Positions 53,283 through 62,943 are shown, numbered from the stretch's first letter. The stretch is 64,000 bases of DNA from Gallalistipes aquisgranensis (GCF_014982715.1 NZ_JADCJY010000002.1:372001-436000); one strand, 5' to 3'. Translations and numbers: made by a program. Notes: generated by a model not told the origin, from the letters alone.

Positions 53283-54791
53283 TTACTTGGCGTCGTAGTG
53301 GTCGGCCAGCCCGTAGACGTTGTCGTTGAGCTGTTTGACGTACTCCATGAAATCGACGTAGGGGTAGTAGTTGAGGGCCAGCATCCCCTTGTTCGTATAG
53401 CCCTGGTATTTGGCGTCCTCGTAGGTGTCCACGTAGTTGAAGTGGTACCATCCCACGCAGTTCTGTGCGGCGATCAGGCCGATGCCGATGTTCTGGTGGA
53501 ACTTGCCCCGGTCTTTCTGGGTCTTGACGATCCATCCGCCGCCGGGTCGGTTGCTGTACGGCTCCCCGTCGACGTTGGCGTCGGCCCCCTTGGTGTAGAA
53601 TTCGGTCACGATGAACGGTTTGTCGAACCAGCTTTTCAGGTTGGCGATGTAGGCCGGGTCGACCGACCAGGCGTTGTAGTAGTTGATCGACACCACGTCG
53701 CAGTATTTGGCGCAGGCCTTCATCACCCGTTCGTCGTACATGTTGCTGGCGTAGATGCGGTTGCCGAGGATCAGGTGGTTCGGGTCGTGGCGGCGGATGG
53801 CCTCGGTGGTGGTCTTGAAGTAGTAGTCGGCCATCACTTCCCGGAATTCGTCGTAGACGGCCTGTGTGATGACGTCCTGCGGGGTGTATCCCCGGTCGGC
53901 GACGAACTTCTCGGCGAACTTGCGGATACCCGACCCTTCGGGCATGTCGAGCGCCATCCGTATGTCGAGTCCCTGGCTGCCGTTGGTGTTGCTCATCATC
54001 TTTTTGTAGTTCAGCTCATTGTCGAGCATGTAGCCGATGAAGTGCACGTCGTCCTTGTACATCGCGCAAACCTTTGCAGCCCACTGGTCGAGATAGTCCA
54101 GGTAGGTCTCCTCGAACATGACGTACAGACGGTTGTGCACGGCGTCGTCGAATTTGAAGGAGAAGTTCTTGGAGTAGTTGTAGTCCCACAGGTAGGAACG
54201 CAGCATGTAGACGATCTCTGCATAGGCGATTTTGCGGCCTTCCACCGGATTCAGTATCAGATCCTTGTACTCCGCAGGCATGACCGCGGGCCTCAGTCCG
54301 CCCTGAAGGGTGGCGTTGAGGTTGTTGTCCACCAGAAACTGTCCCGCTTCGGCCGCCCATGCCACGTCGGTCGCAAAGCGAGCCTTGTAGGCGTCCGTCG
54401 TGCCGGGCCGGACGTCCTGCGTCCCGCGGAGGATGACGGGCGAGTTGTCGGGGGCGATCAGGTACCACCGCTGTCCGATCTTCCCGACCCGGAAGAATCC
54501 TTCCGTTCCGGTCACCTGGGTGAACGTGTAACTGCCTGGCCGGCCGCCCCATTCGGTCTGGGAGCGTCTGGCCACGGGGGTATAGTTTCCCACGTTGTCC
54601 ACGATCAGGGTCTCTCCCTCCAGCCAGGTCGCGTCGGTCGGGAGTTTCTTGTAGGAGACGCTTTCGTAGCGGTCTTCCGTGTTGCCGGCGGGCGGCTGCG
54701 GTCCCGGTTCCTCCCCGCCCTTGGGATCGTCCCCGCAGGCGGAAAGGGCGAACAGGAGTGCGGCCGCGCCGAACAGTATATTCGTTTTCAT
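53283..54791 (-). CDS. Clan GH-A glycoside hydrolase lipoprotein (GH50/agarase-like)
   Basis: A 502-residue lipoprotein (FALSAC, Cys19) followed by the acidic CGDDP surface-export pattern and a PGPQPPAG linker. The catalytic (beta/alpha)8 region has FIGYMLDNELNYKK with E259 as probable acid/base and KPFIVTEFYTKGAD with E397 as probable nucleophile; both fit clan GH-A. The N-terminal part (RWYLIAPDNSPVILRGTQDV) is like GH50 beta-agarases. It is probably a cell-surface endo- or exo-beta-galactanase-type enzyme that cuts glycan before import. Family-level assignment is tentative. It lies between the surface lipoprotein and susC, all in one direction. Confidence 0.7.
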   Translation of the reverse strand: MKTNILFGAAALLFALSACGDDPKGGEEPGPQPPAGNTEDRYESVSYKKLPTDATWLEGETLIVDNVGNYTPVARRSQTEWGGRPGSYTFTQVTGTEGFFRVGKIGQRWYLIAPDNSPVILRGTQDVRPGTTDAYKARFATDVAWAAEAGQFLVDNNLNATLQGGLRPAVMPAEYKDLILNPVEGRKIAYAEIVYMLRSYLWDYNYSKNFSFKFDDAVHNRLYVMFEETYLDYLDQWAAKVCAMYKDDVHFIGYMLDNELNYKKMMSNTNGSQGLDIRMALDMPEGSGIRKFAEKFVADRGYTPQDVITQAVYDEFREVMADYYFKTTTEAIRRHDPNHLILGNRIYASNMYDERVMKACAKYCDVVSINYYNAWSVDPAYIANLKSWFDKPFIVTEFYTKGADANVDGEPYSNRPGGGWIVKTQKDRGKFHQNIGIGLIAAQNCVGWYHFNYVDTYEDAKYQGYTNKGMLALNYYPYVDFMEYVKQLNDNVYGLADHYDAK

Positions 54792-54809
54792 GGAATCGGA
54801 TGTTTGGGG

Positions 54810-57260
54810 TTATTGGATTTTCACGCAGCGTATGCCGTTACCCGTCGCCCTCGGCTGATACTGGTTCGGGTCCACTTCGTTGTTGAGGAAGTAGAGCACC
54901 GCTCCGTTGGCCGATCCGGCTCCGCTGGGACAGTTGTTCCAGTAGCGGGCGCGGGCTCCCAGATAGCCGCTTGTGGCGCTGGAACCGATGTTCCCGATGG
55001 CGGGGAAGAATATGCCGGTCTTGTCGGCGCTGTTGGCCTTGAAGTAGAATCCGGCGGCGGCCCCGCTTCCGAAGTTGCCCACGATCTGGGCGGTCGTGAC
55101 GCTCTTGCCCGAGGGGTTGAATCCTGTCCAGACGTCGCGGGCCGGAACCGTATAGCCGGGAGGACACGGGTCGTAGATGGATTTCACGCCCCGTTTGGTG
55201 CTCCCGTCGCTCTCTTTCGCGTAGCCTTCGGGATTGCCCCACAGCTTGTCGTTTTTGGTTGCGAGCCAATCGTTTCCGTTCTTATAGAAGATGCCCGGAT
55301 GGGATATGCCGTCGGCTATCGTGATTCCCGTTCCTCCGGCCACTGCCTCGAGGGCGGCGATTTCGTTGTTCTCCCCGTCGAAGCGGATGAATTTGGGAGC
55401 CATCGAGGAGGTGAACGGGGTCACGAACGGGTCCTTGCGTCCCCATTGGTATTTCATGCCGTGCGTCATGTACTGGCCGTAGGCTCCGGTAGTCGTGACA
55501 CCGGCCTGGTAGACCTCCACGGAGAAGGATTTCCCGGTGGGCACGGCTTTCGTGTCGTCGGCGTACTGGGTGATCGTGATCGTGCCGTTGCGCGGCGAGA
55601 CGGTCGATTGCGGGCCGCTCGGACTCGACGCCATGGCACCCAGGTTGCGGTCCATCATCAGGAACCTGTTGGTCCCGTTGGCCACGGCCGTCGCATTGGT
55701 GTTGGCGTTGGTCACCTCGATGTCGTCGCCCAGCGGTTCGGTGAACCATATCTGCCACGACCATACGATCTTGCCCGATCCGTCGTAGAGGGCGATGACC
55801 GCGTTGCCCGGGAAGACCGTTTCGGCGGTCGTGAATTCGATGGCCGATCCCTTGAGTTCCACGGAGGCGATCTGGTCGACGCACTCCTGCCACAGCACTC
55901 CGGCGCTCACACCGCCCGTAATCGAGGCCGACGAGATCGTGGAACCGTTGTAATCGGTGAAGTCGCTTCCCGCGGGGATTCCCGTGTCGCCGTTGCCCAT
56001 CACGTCGGCCCGCAGGCTGTAAGTGCCGGGGGCGTGCACCATGTAGGTGTTCGCCGTTCCGGAGGCCGACAGGTCGGTCACGGCGGACTGGGCGGTCCCG
56101 GTGAGCGGCTTCAGGTTCGGCAGTACGGTCACGGCGATGTCGGCCTTTCCGGTGCCTTCGCTCTGGCTGAGCCGGATCCAGTCGGGACAGGTCGCTTCCC
56201 AATATACGTCCCGTGTCGCAGGGGCCGAACCCTCGTATTCCTCGGTCACGCTGCTGGCCGACACGGTGATGCCCTTCTGGGCGCTTTCGGTGTTGCGGAA
56301 CGCACCCTGGAAGTTCAGGCGGCCCGTATTGGCCTGGAGGCCCAGCACGCCGCTCGTGGCCGTGAAGGTGTATTCGCGGCTTTTGGGGCCCGGAACCAGC
56401 TGCTGGCTGATCTTATAGACGGTGCCCTGTTCGAAGTCGGCCGCGTCGCATACGGCCAGTTCCAGTGCGCTGGAAGGGGTCGTTCCGGAAAAGGTGAATT
56501 TCTTGCCTTCGAGGCGCACGGGGAGCACCACGGCATAGGCCTTGTAGTTCTGTCCGGTCACCATCGGCAGTCCGGTCTCGCCGAAGTCGAGGGTCACGGC
56601 CTCGCCGGCCGATTCGCGGGTGTTGACCGAATTGTCGGTCACGTCGAGCTTGTAGTCACCCGTGATGCCTTTCCCGGCGGACGTGCCGCTCACGGTCAGG
56701 GTGAGGGTTTTCAGGGTCATGTTCTTCTCGCAGCTCAGGTCGAGTTCGAGCAGCGACAGGGCCGGTTCGAATTCGAGTTTCACCTCTTCGCCGGGTTTGA
56801 CCGACGCGGCGGCACTGCTCACCATATAGGCGGAATAGCCCGCCCCGTGGGATTGGGTCGCGGGAAGGGTCATCGCCACGGCGGAGGGGTCGGCCCCTTC
56901 CCGTTCCGCGATCGACTGGCCGGGGACAAGGCCGTAGAAGACGTGGTTCCGTACGTTGTTCTTCCAGGCCTGGCGGCCGGTGAAGGCCCCTTCGAACGTT
57001 TCCGTCCCGATGCTTTGCGCATCGACGGCGAAAGTGCTCCATTCGCCCAATGCCGAATAGTAGAGATCCATCCGGTCGTCTGCGTTCCACGGATTGCGCA
57101 GCTCCCCGCCGGTCTGGTCCGCCGGCGAGAGGACCGGGGTCGCGGCTGTGATGCGGGTCACTTCTCCCAGATTGCCTCCGGTGTCGAACCGGTCGGGTTC
57201 GATGCAACTGGCGAACGCCGCAGCGACCAGAAGCAGGAACAGAGTCATTCTTTTCTTCAT
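54810..57260 (-). CDS. Surface lipoprotein: fimbrillin-like N-terminus with FISUMP-type C-terminal domain
   Basis: An 816-residue lipoprotein (AFASC, Cys19). Residues about 25-290 resemble the Mfa/fimbrillin fold (FYGLVPGQSIAEREG..., LEFEPALSLLELDLS..., YKAYAVVLPV). A BACON-like strand set follows (VYWEATCPDWIRLSQSEGTG). The C-terminal about 250 residues look like the Fibrobacter-type paralogous (FISUMP) domain: RFLMMDRNLGA, HGMKYQWGRKDPF, SIYDPCPPGYTVPARDVW and a final GNGIRCVKIQ. As the first gene after the divergent promoter it is the likely surface glycan-binding protein of the locus. Adhesion is an alternative. Confidence 0.65.
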   Translation of the reverse strand: MKKRMTLFLLLVAAAFASCIEPDRFDTGGNLGEVTRITAATPVLSPADQTGGELRNPWNADDRMDLYYSALGEWSTFAVDAQSIGTETFEGAFTGRQAWKNNVRNHVFYGLVPGQSIAEREGADPSAVAMTLPATQSHGAGYSAYMVSSAAASVKPGEEVKLEFEPALSLLELDLSCEKNMTLKTLTLTVSGTSAGKGITGDYKLDVTDNSVNTRESAGEAVTLDFGETGLPMVTGQNYKAYAVVLPVRLEGKKFTFSGTTPSSALELAVCDAADFEQGTVYKISQQLVPGPKSREYTFTATSGVLGLQANTGRLNFQGAFRNTESAQKGITVSASSVTEEYEGSAPATRDVYWEATCPDWIRLSQSEGTGKADIAVTVLPNLKPLTGTAQSAVTDLSASGTANTYMVHAPGTYSLRADVMGNGDTGIPAGSDFTDYNGSTISSASITGGVSAGVLWQECVDQIASVELKGSAIEFTTAETVFPGNAVIALYDGSGKIVWSWQIWFTEPLGDDIEVTNANTNATAVANGTNRFLMMDRNLGAMASSPSGPQSTVSPRNGTITITQYADDTKAVPTGKSFSVEVYQAGVTTTGAYGQYMTHGMKYQWGRKDPFVTPFTSSMAPKFIRFDGENNEIAALEAVAGGTGITIADGISHPGIFYKNGNDWLATKNDKLWGNPEGYAKESDGSTKRGVKSIYDPCPPGYTVPARDVWTGFNPSGKSVTTAQIVGNFGSGAAAGFYFKANSADKTGIFFPAIGNIGSSATSGYLGARARYWNNCPSGAGSANGAVLYFLNNEVDPNQYQPRATGNGIRCVKIQ

Positions 57261-57438
57261 GCTGGTTTGGTTTTAGGTTAGAATTTCTATTTTAGAAATT
57301 ATAGATAATGCAAATATAGCTTCGGCAGCCCTTCCCGGTAGTGGTAATATCGGTCGGAAATGGGGGCAAGATCGTTCGCCCGCATTGCGATTGTCGATTT
57401 GTTTCCCTACATTCGCAGGACTGCTAACCTTTATTGTC
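57261..57438. other. Control region between the divergent surface-lipoprotein and HTCS genes
   Basis: 178 bp between the first minus-strand gene of the polysaccharide locus and the regulator. It contains the minus-strand -7 element at 57311-57318 and an AT-rich patch at 57275-57320. This is the expected binding region of the HTCS regulator; I could not identify its operator. Confidence 0.5.
57311..57318 (-). promoter_or_regulatory. Bacteroidota -7 element for the polysaccharide locus
   Basis: CAAATATA on + is TATATTTG on minus (TAnnTTTG), 50 bp upstream of the surface lipoprotein start. Gaps in the following nine genes are at most about 40 bp, so one transcript is plausible. Confidence 0.5.
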
Positions 57439-60400
57439 GTGAACCGTTTTCTGAAACGTTACAGTATATTTCTGTTTGCCGGGACCCTGTTCTGCGGCCC
57501 CCTCGGAGCCTCTTCCCCCCAGTTCGTCGAGATCGGTCCGCTGAAGACGCTGGCCACGAGCACCGTCTCCTCGATCTGCCAGGACGGGGGCGGGGCCGTC
57601 TGGCTGAGCACGACCTACGGACTGATCCGCTATAACGGGACTTCGGCGGAGTATCTGGGACCGACCCACACCATGCGGCCGCTGTGCGGCAACGGGGCGG
57701 ATCTGGTTTATGTCGCCGCGGGGGGAGCCGTCCTGCGCTACGATATCCGGACGATGACGCCCCGCAGGTTCGTGTTCGAGGGAGTCGACGTCACGCGGGC
57801 CTCCCTCTGTGCCGAGGGGGATACCCTTTGGATCGCTTTCCGCAACCGGATTCTCTCCTCGGCGGACGGGCGCGTCTCCCTGCTGGCCGTGCTGCCCGGA
57901 GAGGAGACGGAGATCACGGTTCTGCGCCGGGAACGGTCGGGCCGTCTGGTCGCAGGGACGCGGAAGGACGGGCTGTGGCGGGTCGGTTCCGATGGACGTT
58001 CCGAACGGATTCTGGATTACGGGCGCGAGATAACCGCCTGTTATCAGGACGAACGGGGCGGCCTGTGGGTCGGGACGGTCTCCGGAGGAGCCTGCCGTCT
58101 CGACGGGGAGCGTGTCCGGTGGTTCCGCCGGGGCGACGACCCGCAAAACTCCCTTTCGAACAACTATGTCCGGAATTTTTGCGAGGATTCCCGCGGCAGG
58201 GTATGGATCGCCACGATGAACGGGCTGAACCTGGTCGACACGGCGGGCCGGTGTTCCCGCGTCCCGTGGGTGGGCGACAGCCGGCAGCGCTCGGTCTGGA
58301 GCCTTTGCCGCGACAGGCAGGGCGGTATCTGGGTGGGCACGTTCTACGGCGGGGTCTACTATACCCATGCGGACGATACGCTTTTCACCCCGTTGGGGAC
58401 GGAATTGCCCAAGGGCCGTCATCTGCGGATGATAAACGCCGCGGTCGAGGACCGTCGGGGCGACCTGTGGCTGGCGACCGACGGCTACGGACTTTTCCGG
58501 CTGCGGGGAACGAAGGTCGATTACGTGGAGGGATCGCAGGAATACAAGTTCAAGGCGGTCCTGTACGATCCGCGGCAGGACGTTCTCTGGCTCGGCACCC
58601 ACATGGACGGGCTGAAGAAATACGACCTGCGGACCCGGAGGTGGAGCCATTACCATTTTGTCAACCGGTCGGGAGAGCTGTATAAGGAGGCCGTGACGGA
58701 CATCCGCGAGCACGGGGGCGTTTTCTACCTGGCGACACCCCGGGGCGTGGTGGCCTACGACCGGAAGAGTCCCGTGATTCTCCACGAAAGTCTGGGGACC
58801 TATACGGGGATGGTCTATTCGATCGTGACCGACGACCGGGACAATATCTGGATCGGCGGACAGGATCTATACTGTTACAATCTGCGGACCCGCCAGACCC
58901 GGAACCTTCCCCTGCGCGGAATCCGGCAGGAGGCGGTCGGGCTCATCAAACTGTTCCGCGACGACCGGGGCCGTATCTGGGGGGCCAGTCTGGGCAGCGG
59001 TTTCTTCCTCGTGGAGAACGACCGGGTGCGGAACTTCGACCAGGCGAACGTGGGGCTGGCCGACAATTTCGTCAGCTGTATCGGGCAGGTTCGGGACGAT
59101 CTGATGGCCGTAGGAACCAATCGGGGACTTTCGTTCTTCGACGTGAAGGAGGGGCGCTGTTACAACTACTCGTCGGACAACGGGCTTCCGATCCGTTCTA
59201 CGCGCAGCGGCTGCATTCTGCGAAGGAGCGGCGGAGAGATGGTCGTCGGGGGAATCGACGGGGCCGTTGCGTTCCGGCCGGAGCAGGTCTGCCTGACGCG
59301 GGACTCGGTAGATTTCACTTTCGACAAGCTGAGGATCAACAACCGCCCCGTGCTGCCCGGTTCGCCGGACGGTATTCTCGAGAGGAGTCTTCCCTATACG
59401 CCGGAGATCACGCTGAAACACGACCAGACCAATATCGCGGTGGAGATCGCCTGTTACGATTTCGCCCGGGCCTATCCCATTTTTTTCGAATACCGTCTCG
59501 AAGGCCACGATCCCGAATGGCTCCCGCTCCACGTGGAGACGCCGATTACCTACATGAATCTTCCTGCGGGCCGCTATACGCTGCGGGTAAGGGCTGCACT
59601 GGAGAGCGACGCGGGCCATGCCCAGGAGATCGCGCTCGGCATCCGGGTCCGGGCCGCGTGGTACGCCACGTGGCTGGCCAAGACGGTCTATGTGCTGCTT
59701 CTGCTGGGCATCGTCTTCTGGCTCTTCTATTTTTACCATGTCCGGGCGCTTTTCCGGGAGCGGCTGCTCCAGCAGAGCCGCGAGAGCCAGTCCCGTACCC
59801 GTTTCTTCACCAATCTCTCCCATGAGATACGGACGCCCCTCACGCTGGTGACCGGCCAGCTGGAGATGTTCATCCGCGATGCGGAACAGGGTACGCCCGG
59901 GCTCGGCAACATTCTGAGCGCCTACAACAACAGTAGGAAGATTCAGCGCATGGTGACCGAACTGCTCGATTTCGAACGGCAGTCGCAGGGGTATTCCGGC
60001 ATCCGGATACGGGAACAGGATGCCGCGGCCTTTCTGCGTGAGGTGCACGCCTCTTTCGCCGAATATGCCCGATACCGGGAAATTGATTTCCGGTTCGATG
60101 CTCCCGGGGTTCCGGTTCCCCTCTTTTTCGACCGCAGCCAACTTCAGCGGGTGGTCTACAATCTGCTGATGAATGCGTTCAAATACACGCCGCAGGGCGG
60201 AACGGTCTCGCTCTCCGTGTCGGAAGCGGGGGAAAAAGAGGTGCGGATCGTCGTTTCCGATACGGGAACGGGTATTCCGGCCGAGTCGCTGCCCCGCATT
60301 TTCGATCCGTTCTATCAGGACCCGGTGAGCCGCTCGCAGGATAGCCGCAATCCGGGCACCGGAATCGGGCTTGCCCTGAGCAAGGGAATCGTCGAACTGC

Positions 60401-61380
60401 ATCACGGTACGCTGACGGCGGCGAGTGTGCCCGGGGAGGGATCGGTGTTCACCGTCTCGCTGCCTGCGGGCGACCGGTGGTTCGCGGGCGATCCGCGGGT
60501 CACGCTCTCCGACGGGGAGGATGGCCAGCCCGCCAAGAAGATCGTGATCCGCAACGAAACCGTGCCCGTTCCGGTTCCCGCACCGGGCGGGCGGCCTTTC
60601 GCCCGGTCGATGCTGATCGTCGAGGACGACCGGGAACTGCGGGAGATGCTGGTCTCCGTCTTTTCGGACAGTTTTACGGTCTATCAGGCGTCGGACGGGC
60701 TGGAAGGGTACGATGCCGCCCGCAAATTGCAGCCGAGCATCATCCTGAGCGACATCATGATGCCGGTGATGGAGGGTCTGGAGCTCTGTTCCAAACTGAA
60801 GGAGGATTTCGAGACCTGTCACATTCCGCTGATCCTCATTACGGCGCAGGGCTCCGAACAGATGAACCTCGACGGTCTGCGCCGCGGGGCTGACGACTAT
60901 ATCGTCAAGCCGTTCAGCATCGACCTGCTCCGCGCCAAATGCAACAACATTCTGATAAACCGCAACATCCTCCGCAACAAGTTCAGCCGTTCGCTGGTTC
61001 CGTGCGATCCGGTCACCACCAACAGCCGCGATTCGGAGTTCCTGCATGCGGTCATGGAAGAGATCGAAAAGAGGCTCTATTCCGAAGAGATCACCGTGCC
61101 GGTCCTGTGCCGGGCCCTGGGTATGGGGAAGACGATGCTTACGCACAAAATCCGGGGAATTACGGGCCAGAGTCCCGGCGAACTGATCGAAAGCACCCGT
61201 CTCCGCAAGGCCGCCGCGCTGATCCGGCAGGAGCCCGGCAAGAACATTTCGGAGATCGCTTACGAGCTCGGGTTCAGTTCGCCGAAGTATTTCGGAATCC
61301 GGTTCAAGAAACAATTCGGCATGACTCCCACCGAACTCCGGCGCAACGAGGAGAAGACCGCCGCTGCGGATGCGGGCTGA
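57439..61380 (+). CDS. Hybrid two-component system sensor/regulator (HTCS)
   Basis: A 1313-residue one-protein two-component system. Signal peptide (NRFLKRYSIFLFAGTLFCG), periplasmic two-component propeller repeats to about 650 (GAVWLSTTYGLIRYNG, GGIWVGTFYGGVYY), Y_Y_Y domain, transmembrane helix 748-768, HisKA with NLSHEIRTPLT (H795), HATPase (DTGTGIPAESLPRIF), receiver with ILSDIMMPVMEG (D1105), and a C-terminal AraC-type helix-turn-helix (ISEIAYELGFSSPKYFGIRF). No ATG fits. GTG at 57439 starts the signal peptide directly; a TTG at 57385 is less likely. It should sense a glycan fragment and switch on the divergent locus. Confidence 0.94.
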   Translation: MNRFLKRYSIFLFAGTLFCGPLGASSPQFVEIGPLKTLATSTVSSICQDGGGAVWLSTTYGLIRYNGTSAEYLGPTHTMRPLCGNGADLVYVAAGGAVLRYDIRTMTPRRFVFEGVDVTRASLCAEGDTLWIAFRNRILSSADGRVSLLAVLPGEETEITVLRRERSGRLVAGTRKDGLWRVGSDGRSERILDYGREITACYQDERGGLWVGTVSGGACRLDGERVRWFRRGDDPQNSLSNNYVRNFCEDSRGRVWIATMNGLNLVDTAGRCSRVPWVGDSRQRSVWSLCRDRQGGIWVGTFYGGVYYTHADDTLFTPLGTELPKGRHLRMINAAVEDRRGDLWLATDGYGLFRLRGTKVDYVEGSQEYKFKAVLYDPRQDVLWLGTHMDGLKKYDLRTRRWSHYHFVNRSGELYKEAVTDIREHGGVFYLATPRGVVAYDRKSPVILHESLGTYTGMVYSIVTDDRDNIWIGGQDLYCYNLRTRQTRNLPLRGIRQEAVGLIKLFRDDRGRIWGASLGSGFFLVENDRVRNFDQANVGLADNFVSCIGQVRDDLMAVGTNRGLSFFDVKEGRCYNYSSDNGLPIRSTRSGCILRRSGGEMVVGGIDGAVAFRPEQVCLTRDSVDFTFDKLRINNRPVLPGSPDGILERSLPYTPEITLKHDQTNIAVEIACYDFARAYPIFFEYRLEGHDPEWLPLHVETPITYMNLPAGRYTLRVRAALESDAGHAQEIALGIRVRAAWYATWLAKTVYVLLLLGIVFWLFYFYHVRALFRERLLQQSRESQSRTRFFTNLSHEIRTPLTLVTGQLEMFIRDAEQGTPGLGNILSAYNNSRKIQRMVTELLDFERQSQGYSGIRIREQDAAAFLREVHASFAEYARYREIDFRFDAPGVPVPLFFDRSQLQRVVYNLLMNAFKYTPQGGTVSLSVSEAGEKEVRIVVSDTGTGIPAESLPRIFDPFYQDPVSRSQDSRNPGTGIGLALSKGIVELHHGTLTAASVPGEGSVFTVSLPAGDRWFAGDPRVTLSDGEDGQPAKKIVIRNETVPVPVPAPGGRPFARSMLIVEDDRELREMLVSVFSDSFTVYQASDGLEGYDAARKLQPSIILSDIMMPVMEGLELCSKLKEDFETCHIPLILITAQGSEQMNLDGLRRGADDYIVKPFSIDLLRAKCNNILINRNILRNKFSRSLVPCDPVTTNSRDSEFLHAVMEEIEKRLYSEEITVPVLCRALGMGKTMLTHKIRGITGQSPGELIESTRLRKAAALIRQEPGKNISEIAYELGFSSPKYFGIRFKKQFGMTPTELRRNEEKTAAADAG

Positions 61381-61453
61381 CCTTCGCCGTTTCCCGGCCG
61401 TAAGGAGACCGTCCCGCGGGAGACCGTCGTTTCCCCGATCTGCCGCTTCTGTT

Positions 61454-61918
61454 TTACAGTCCGGCCGCTTCCACTTGGCGGGCGCAGGCCTCTTCGTCCA
61501 CCTGCACGGTTTCGATGCCCACCTTCCGGAGCAGTTCCAGCCCCTCGTCGGAGTGGTAGCTGTCGCAGTACACCACCCGTTTGATGCCGGCCTGTATGAT
61601 TAGTTTCGCACACTCGATGCAGGGCGACGCCGTGATGTAGAGCGTGGCACCTTCGCTGCTGTTGGCGCTTTTGGCCACTTTCGTGATGGCATTGGCCTCG
61701 GCGTGCAGCACGTAGGGCTTGGTCTTGCCGTTTCCGTCCTCGCAGACGTTTTCGAAGCCCGACGGCGTGCCGTTGTAGCCGTCGGAAATGATCATCTTGT
61801 CCTTGACGATCAGGGCTCCCACCCGGCGCCGCACGCAGTAGGAGTTCTCGCTCCAGATGCGTGCCATGCGGATGTACCGTATGTCCAGCTGGCGCTGTTT
61901 CTCTTCCCTGTATCCCAT
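61454..61918 (-). CDS. Deoxycytidylate (dCMP) deaminase
   Basis: A 154-residue zinc-dependent cytidine-deaminase-fold enzyme converting dCMP to dUMP for thymidylate synthesis. Metal and catalytic residues are in LHAEANAI (H72, E74) and ASPCIECAKLI (C100, C103). The substrate-binding YNGTPSGFENVCEDG loop is that of dCMP deaminases rather than tRNA or guanine deaminases. It follows manA with only 4 bp between, so the two are co-transcribed; their pairing has no evident metabolic reason. Confidence 0.92.
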   Translation of the reverse strand: MGYREEKQRQLDIRYIRMARIWSENSYCVRRRVGALIVKDKMIISDGYNGTPSGFENVCEDGNGKTKPYVLHAEANAITKVAKSANSSEGATLYITASPCIECAKLIIQAGIKRVVYCDSYHSDEGLELLRKVGIETVQVDEEACARQVEAAGL

Positions 61919-61922
61919 GGTT

Positions 61923-62891
61923 TCAGCAGATATAGACTTCGAGCACCGTTCCCTGTCCTTCCAGGACGATCTCCTCTTCTTCGGCCGGAACCAGCGTGGT
62001 TTCGCCGCGTACGAGCGAGGTGGAGCCTTCCGCTCCGCGCACCTGGAGCTCGCCGCCCAGGCAGATGTAGATCACGAAGGAGTCGAGCCGCGTGAAGTCG
62101 CGCTCCACCATGCCGTGTATCTGGATGACGTTGGTGGTGAAGTAGGGGCACTCCTTGATCTGCACGGGCGTGTTCAGCACCGGGGCCGAGGTGACGTCGT
62201 AGTTCTGCGGTGCGCCGAAGTCGATGGCGTCCACCGCCAGTTCCGTGTGCAGCTCCCTCGGCTTGCCGTCGGCGCCCACGCGTCCCCAGTCGTCCACCCG
62301 GTAGGTGATGTCCGACGTCTGCTGGATTTCGGCGATCAGCAGCCCCTTGCCGATGGCGTGCACCGTACCCGCCGGAATGAAGTAGGCGTCCCCGGCCTTC
62401 ACCTCCACCTTGTTGAGCAGAGAGGGCAGCGTACCTGCCGCCACGGCGTCGAGGTACTCCTGCCGTGTCACCTGACGGTTGAAACCCACATAGAGGGAGG
62501 CGCCCGGTTCGGCCGCGATCACGTACCACATCTCCGTCTTGCCGTAGGAGTGGTGACGCTCTTCGGCCAGACGGTCGTCCGGGTGCACCTGGATCGAGAG
62601 CACGTCCTCGGCGTCGATGAGTTTGATGAGCACGGGGAATTCGAGTCCGTACCGGTCATAGATCTTCTCGCCCACCAGATCGCCCATGTAGACCTCGATC
62701 AGCTCCTGCAGGTCGTTGCCTTTCAGGCAGCCGTTGGCCACCACCGACACGTCGCCCTCGACGCCCGATATTTCCCAGCTTTCGCCGATCTTTACCCCTT
62801 CGGGCACTTTCTTGCCCATGGCCGAGGCCAGCCGCTGGCCGCCCCAGATGCGCTCCTTGTAGAGCGGTTTGAATTTCAACGGATACAGCAT
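61923..62891 (-). CDS. manA: Mannose-6-phosphate isomerase, class I
   Basis: A 322-residue zinc enzyme interconverting mannose-6-phosphate and fructose-6-phosphate. The N-terminus LKFKPLYKERIWGGQRLA, the metal-site motifs SIQVHPDD and KTEMWYVI, and the active-site strand YFIPAGTVHAIGKGLLIAEI are conserved. The short form without the C-terminal lobe is usual in Bacteroidota and Firmicutes. It has its own promoter, divergent from the ABC exporter operon. Confidence 0.94.
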   Translation of the reverse strand: MLYPLKFKPLYKERIWGGQRLASAMGKKVPEGVKIGESWEISGVEGDVSVVANGCLKGNDLQELIEVYMGDLVGEKIYDRYGLEFPVLIKLIDAEDVLSIQVHPDDRLAEERHHSYGKTEMWYVIAAEPGASLYVGFNRQVTRQEYLDAVAAGTLPSLLNKVEVKAGDAYFIPAGTVHAIGKGLLIAEIQQTSDITYRVDDWGRVGADGKPRELHTELAVDAIDFGAPQNYDVTSAPVLNTPVQIKECPYFTTNVIQIHGMVERDFTRLDSFVIYICLGGELQVRGAEGSTSLVRGETTLVPAEEEEIVLEGQGTVLEVYIC

Positions 62892-62914
62892 AGTCCTTTT
62901 CAGAGTTTGTGAGA

Positions 62915-62922
62915 CAAAGTTA
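62915..62922 (-). promoter_or_regulatory. Bacteroidota -7 element for manA
   Basis: CAAAGTTA on + is TAACTTTG on minus (TAnnTTTG), 23 bp upstream of manA. Confidence 0.5.
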
Positions 62923-62943
62923 GTTAAATTTTTAAGAATTTAC

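Noticed and set aside
51519-57281. A 1920-codon plus-strand open frame opposite susC, the GH-A gene and the surface lipoprotein
   Set aside because: Very long but antisense to three recognised genes; the length reflects scarcity of stop codons in this GC-rich codon usage. No signal peptide or repeat structure of its own.
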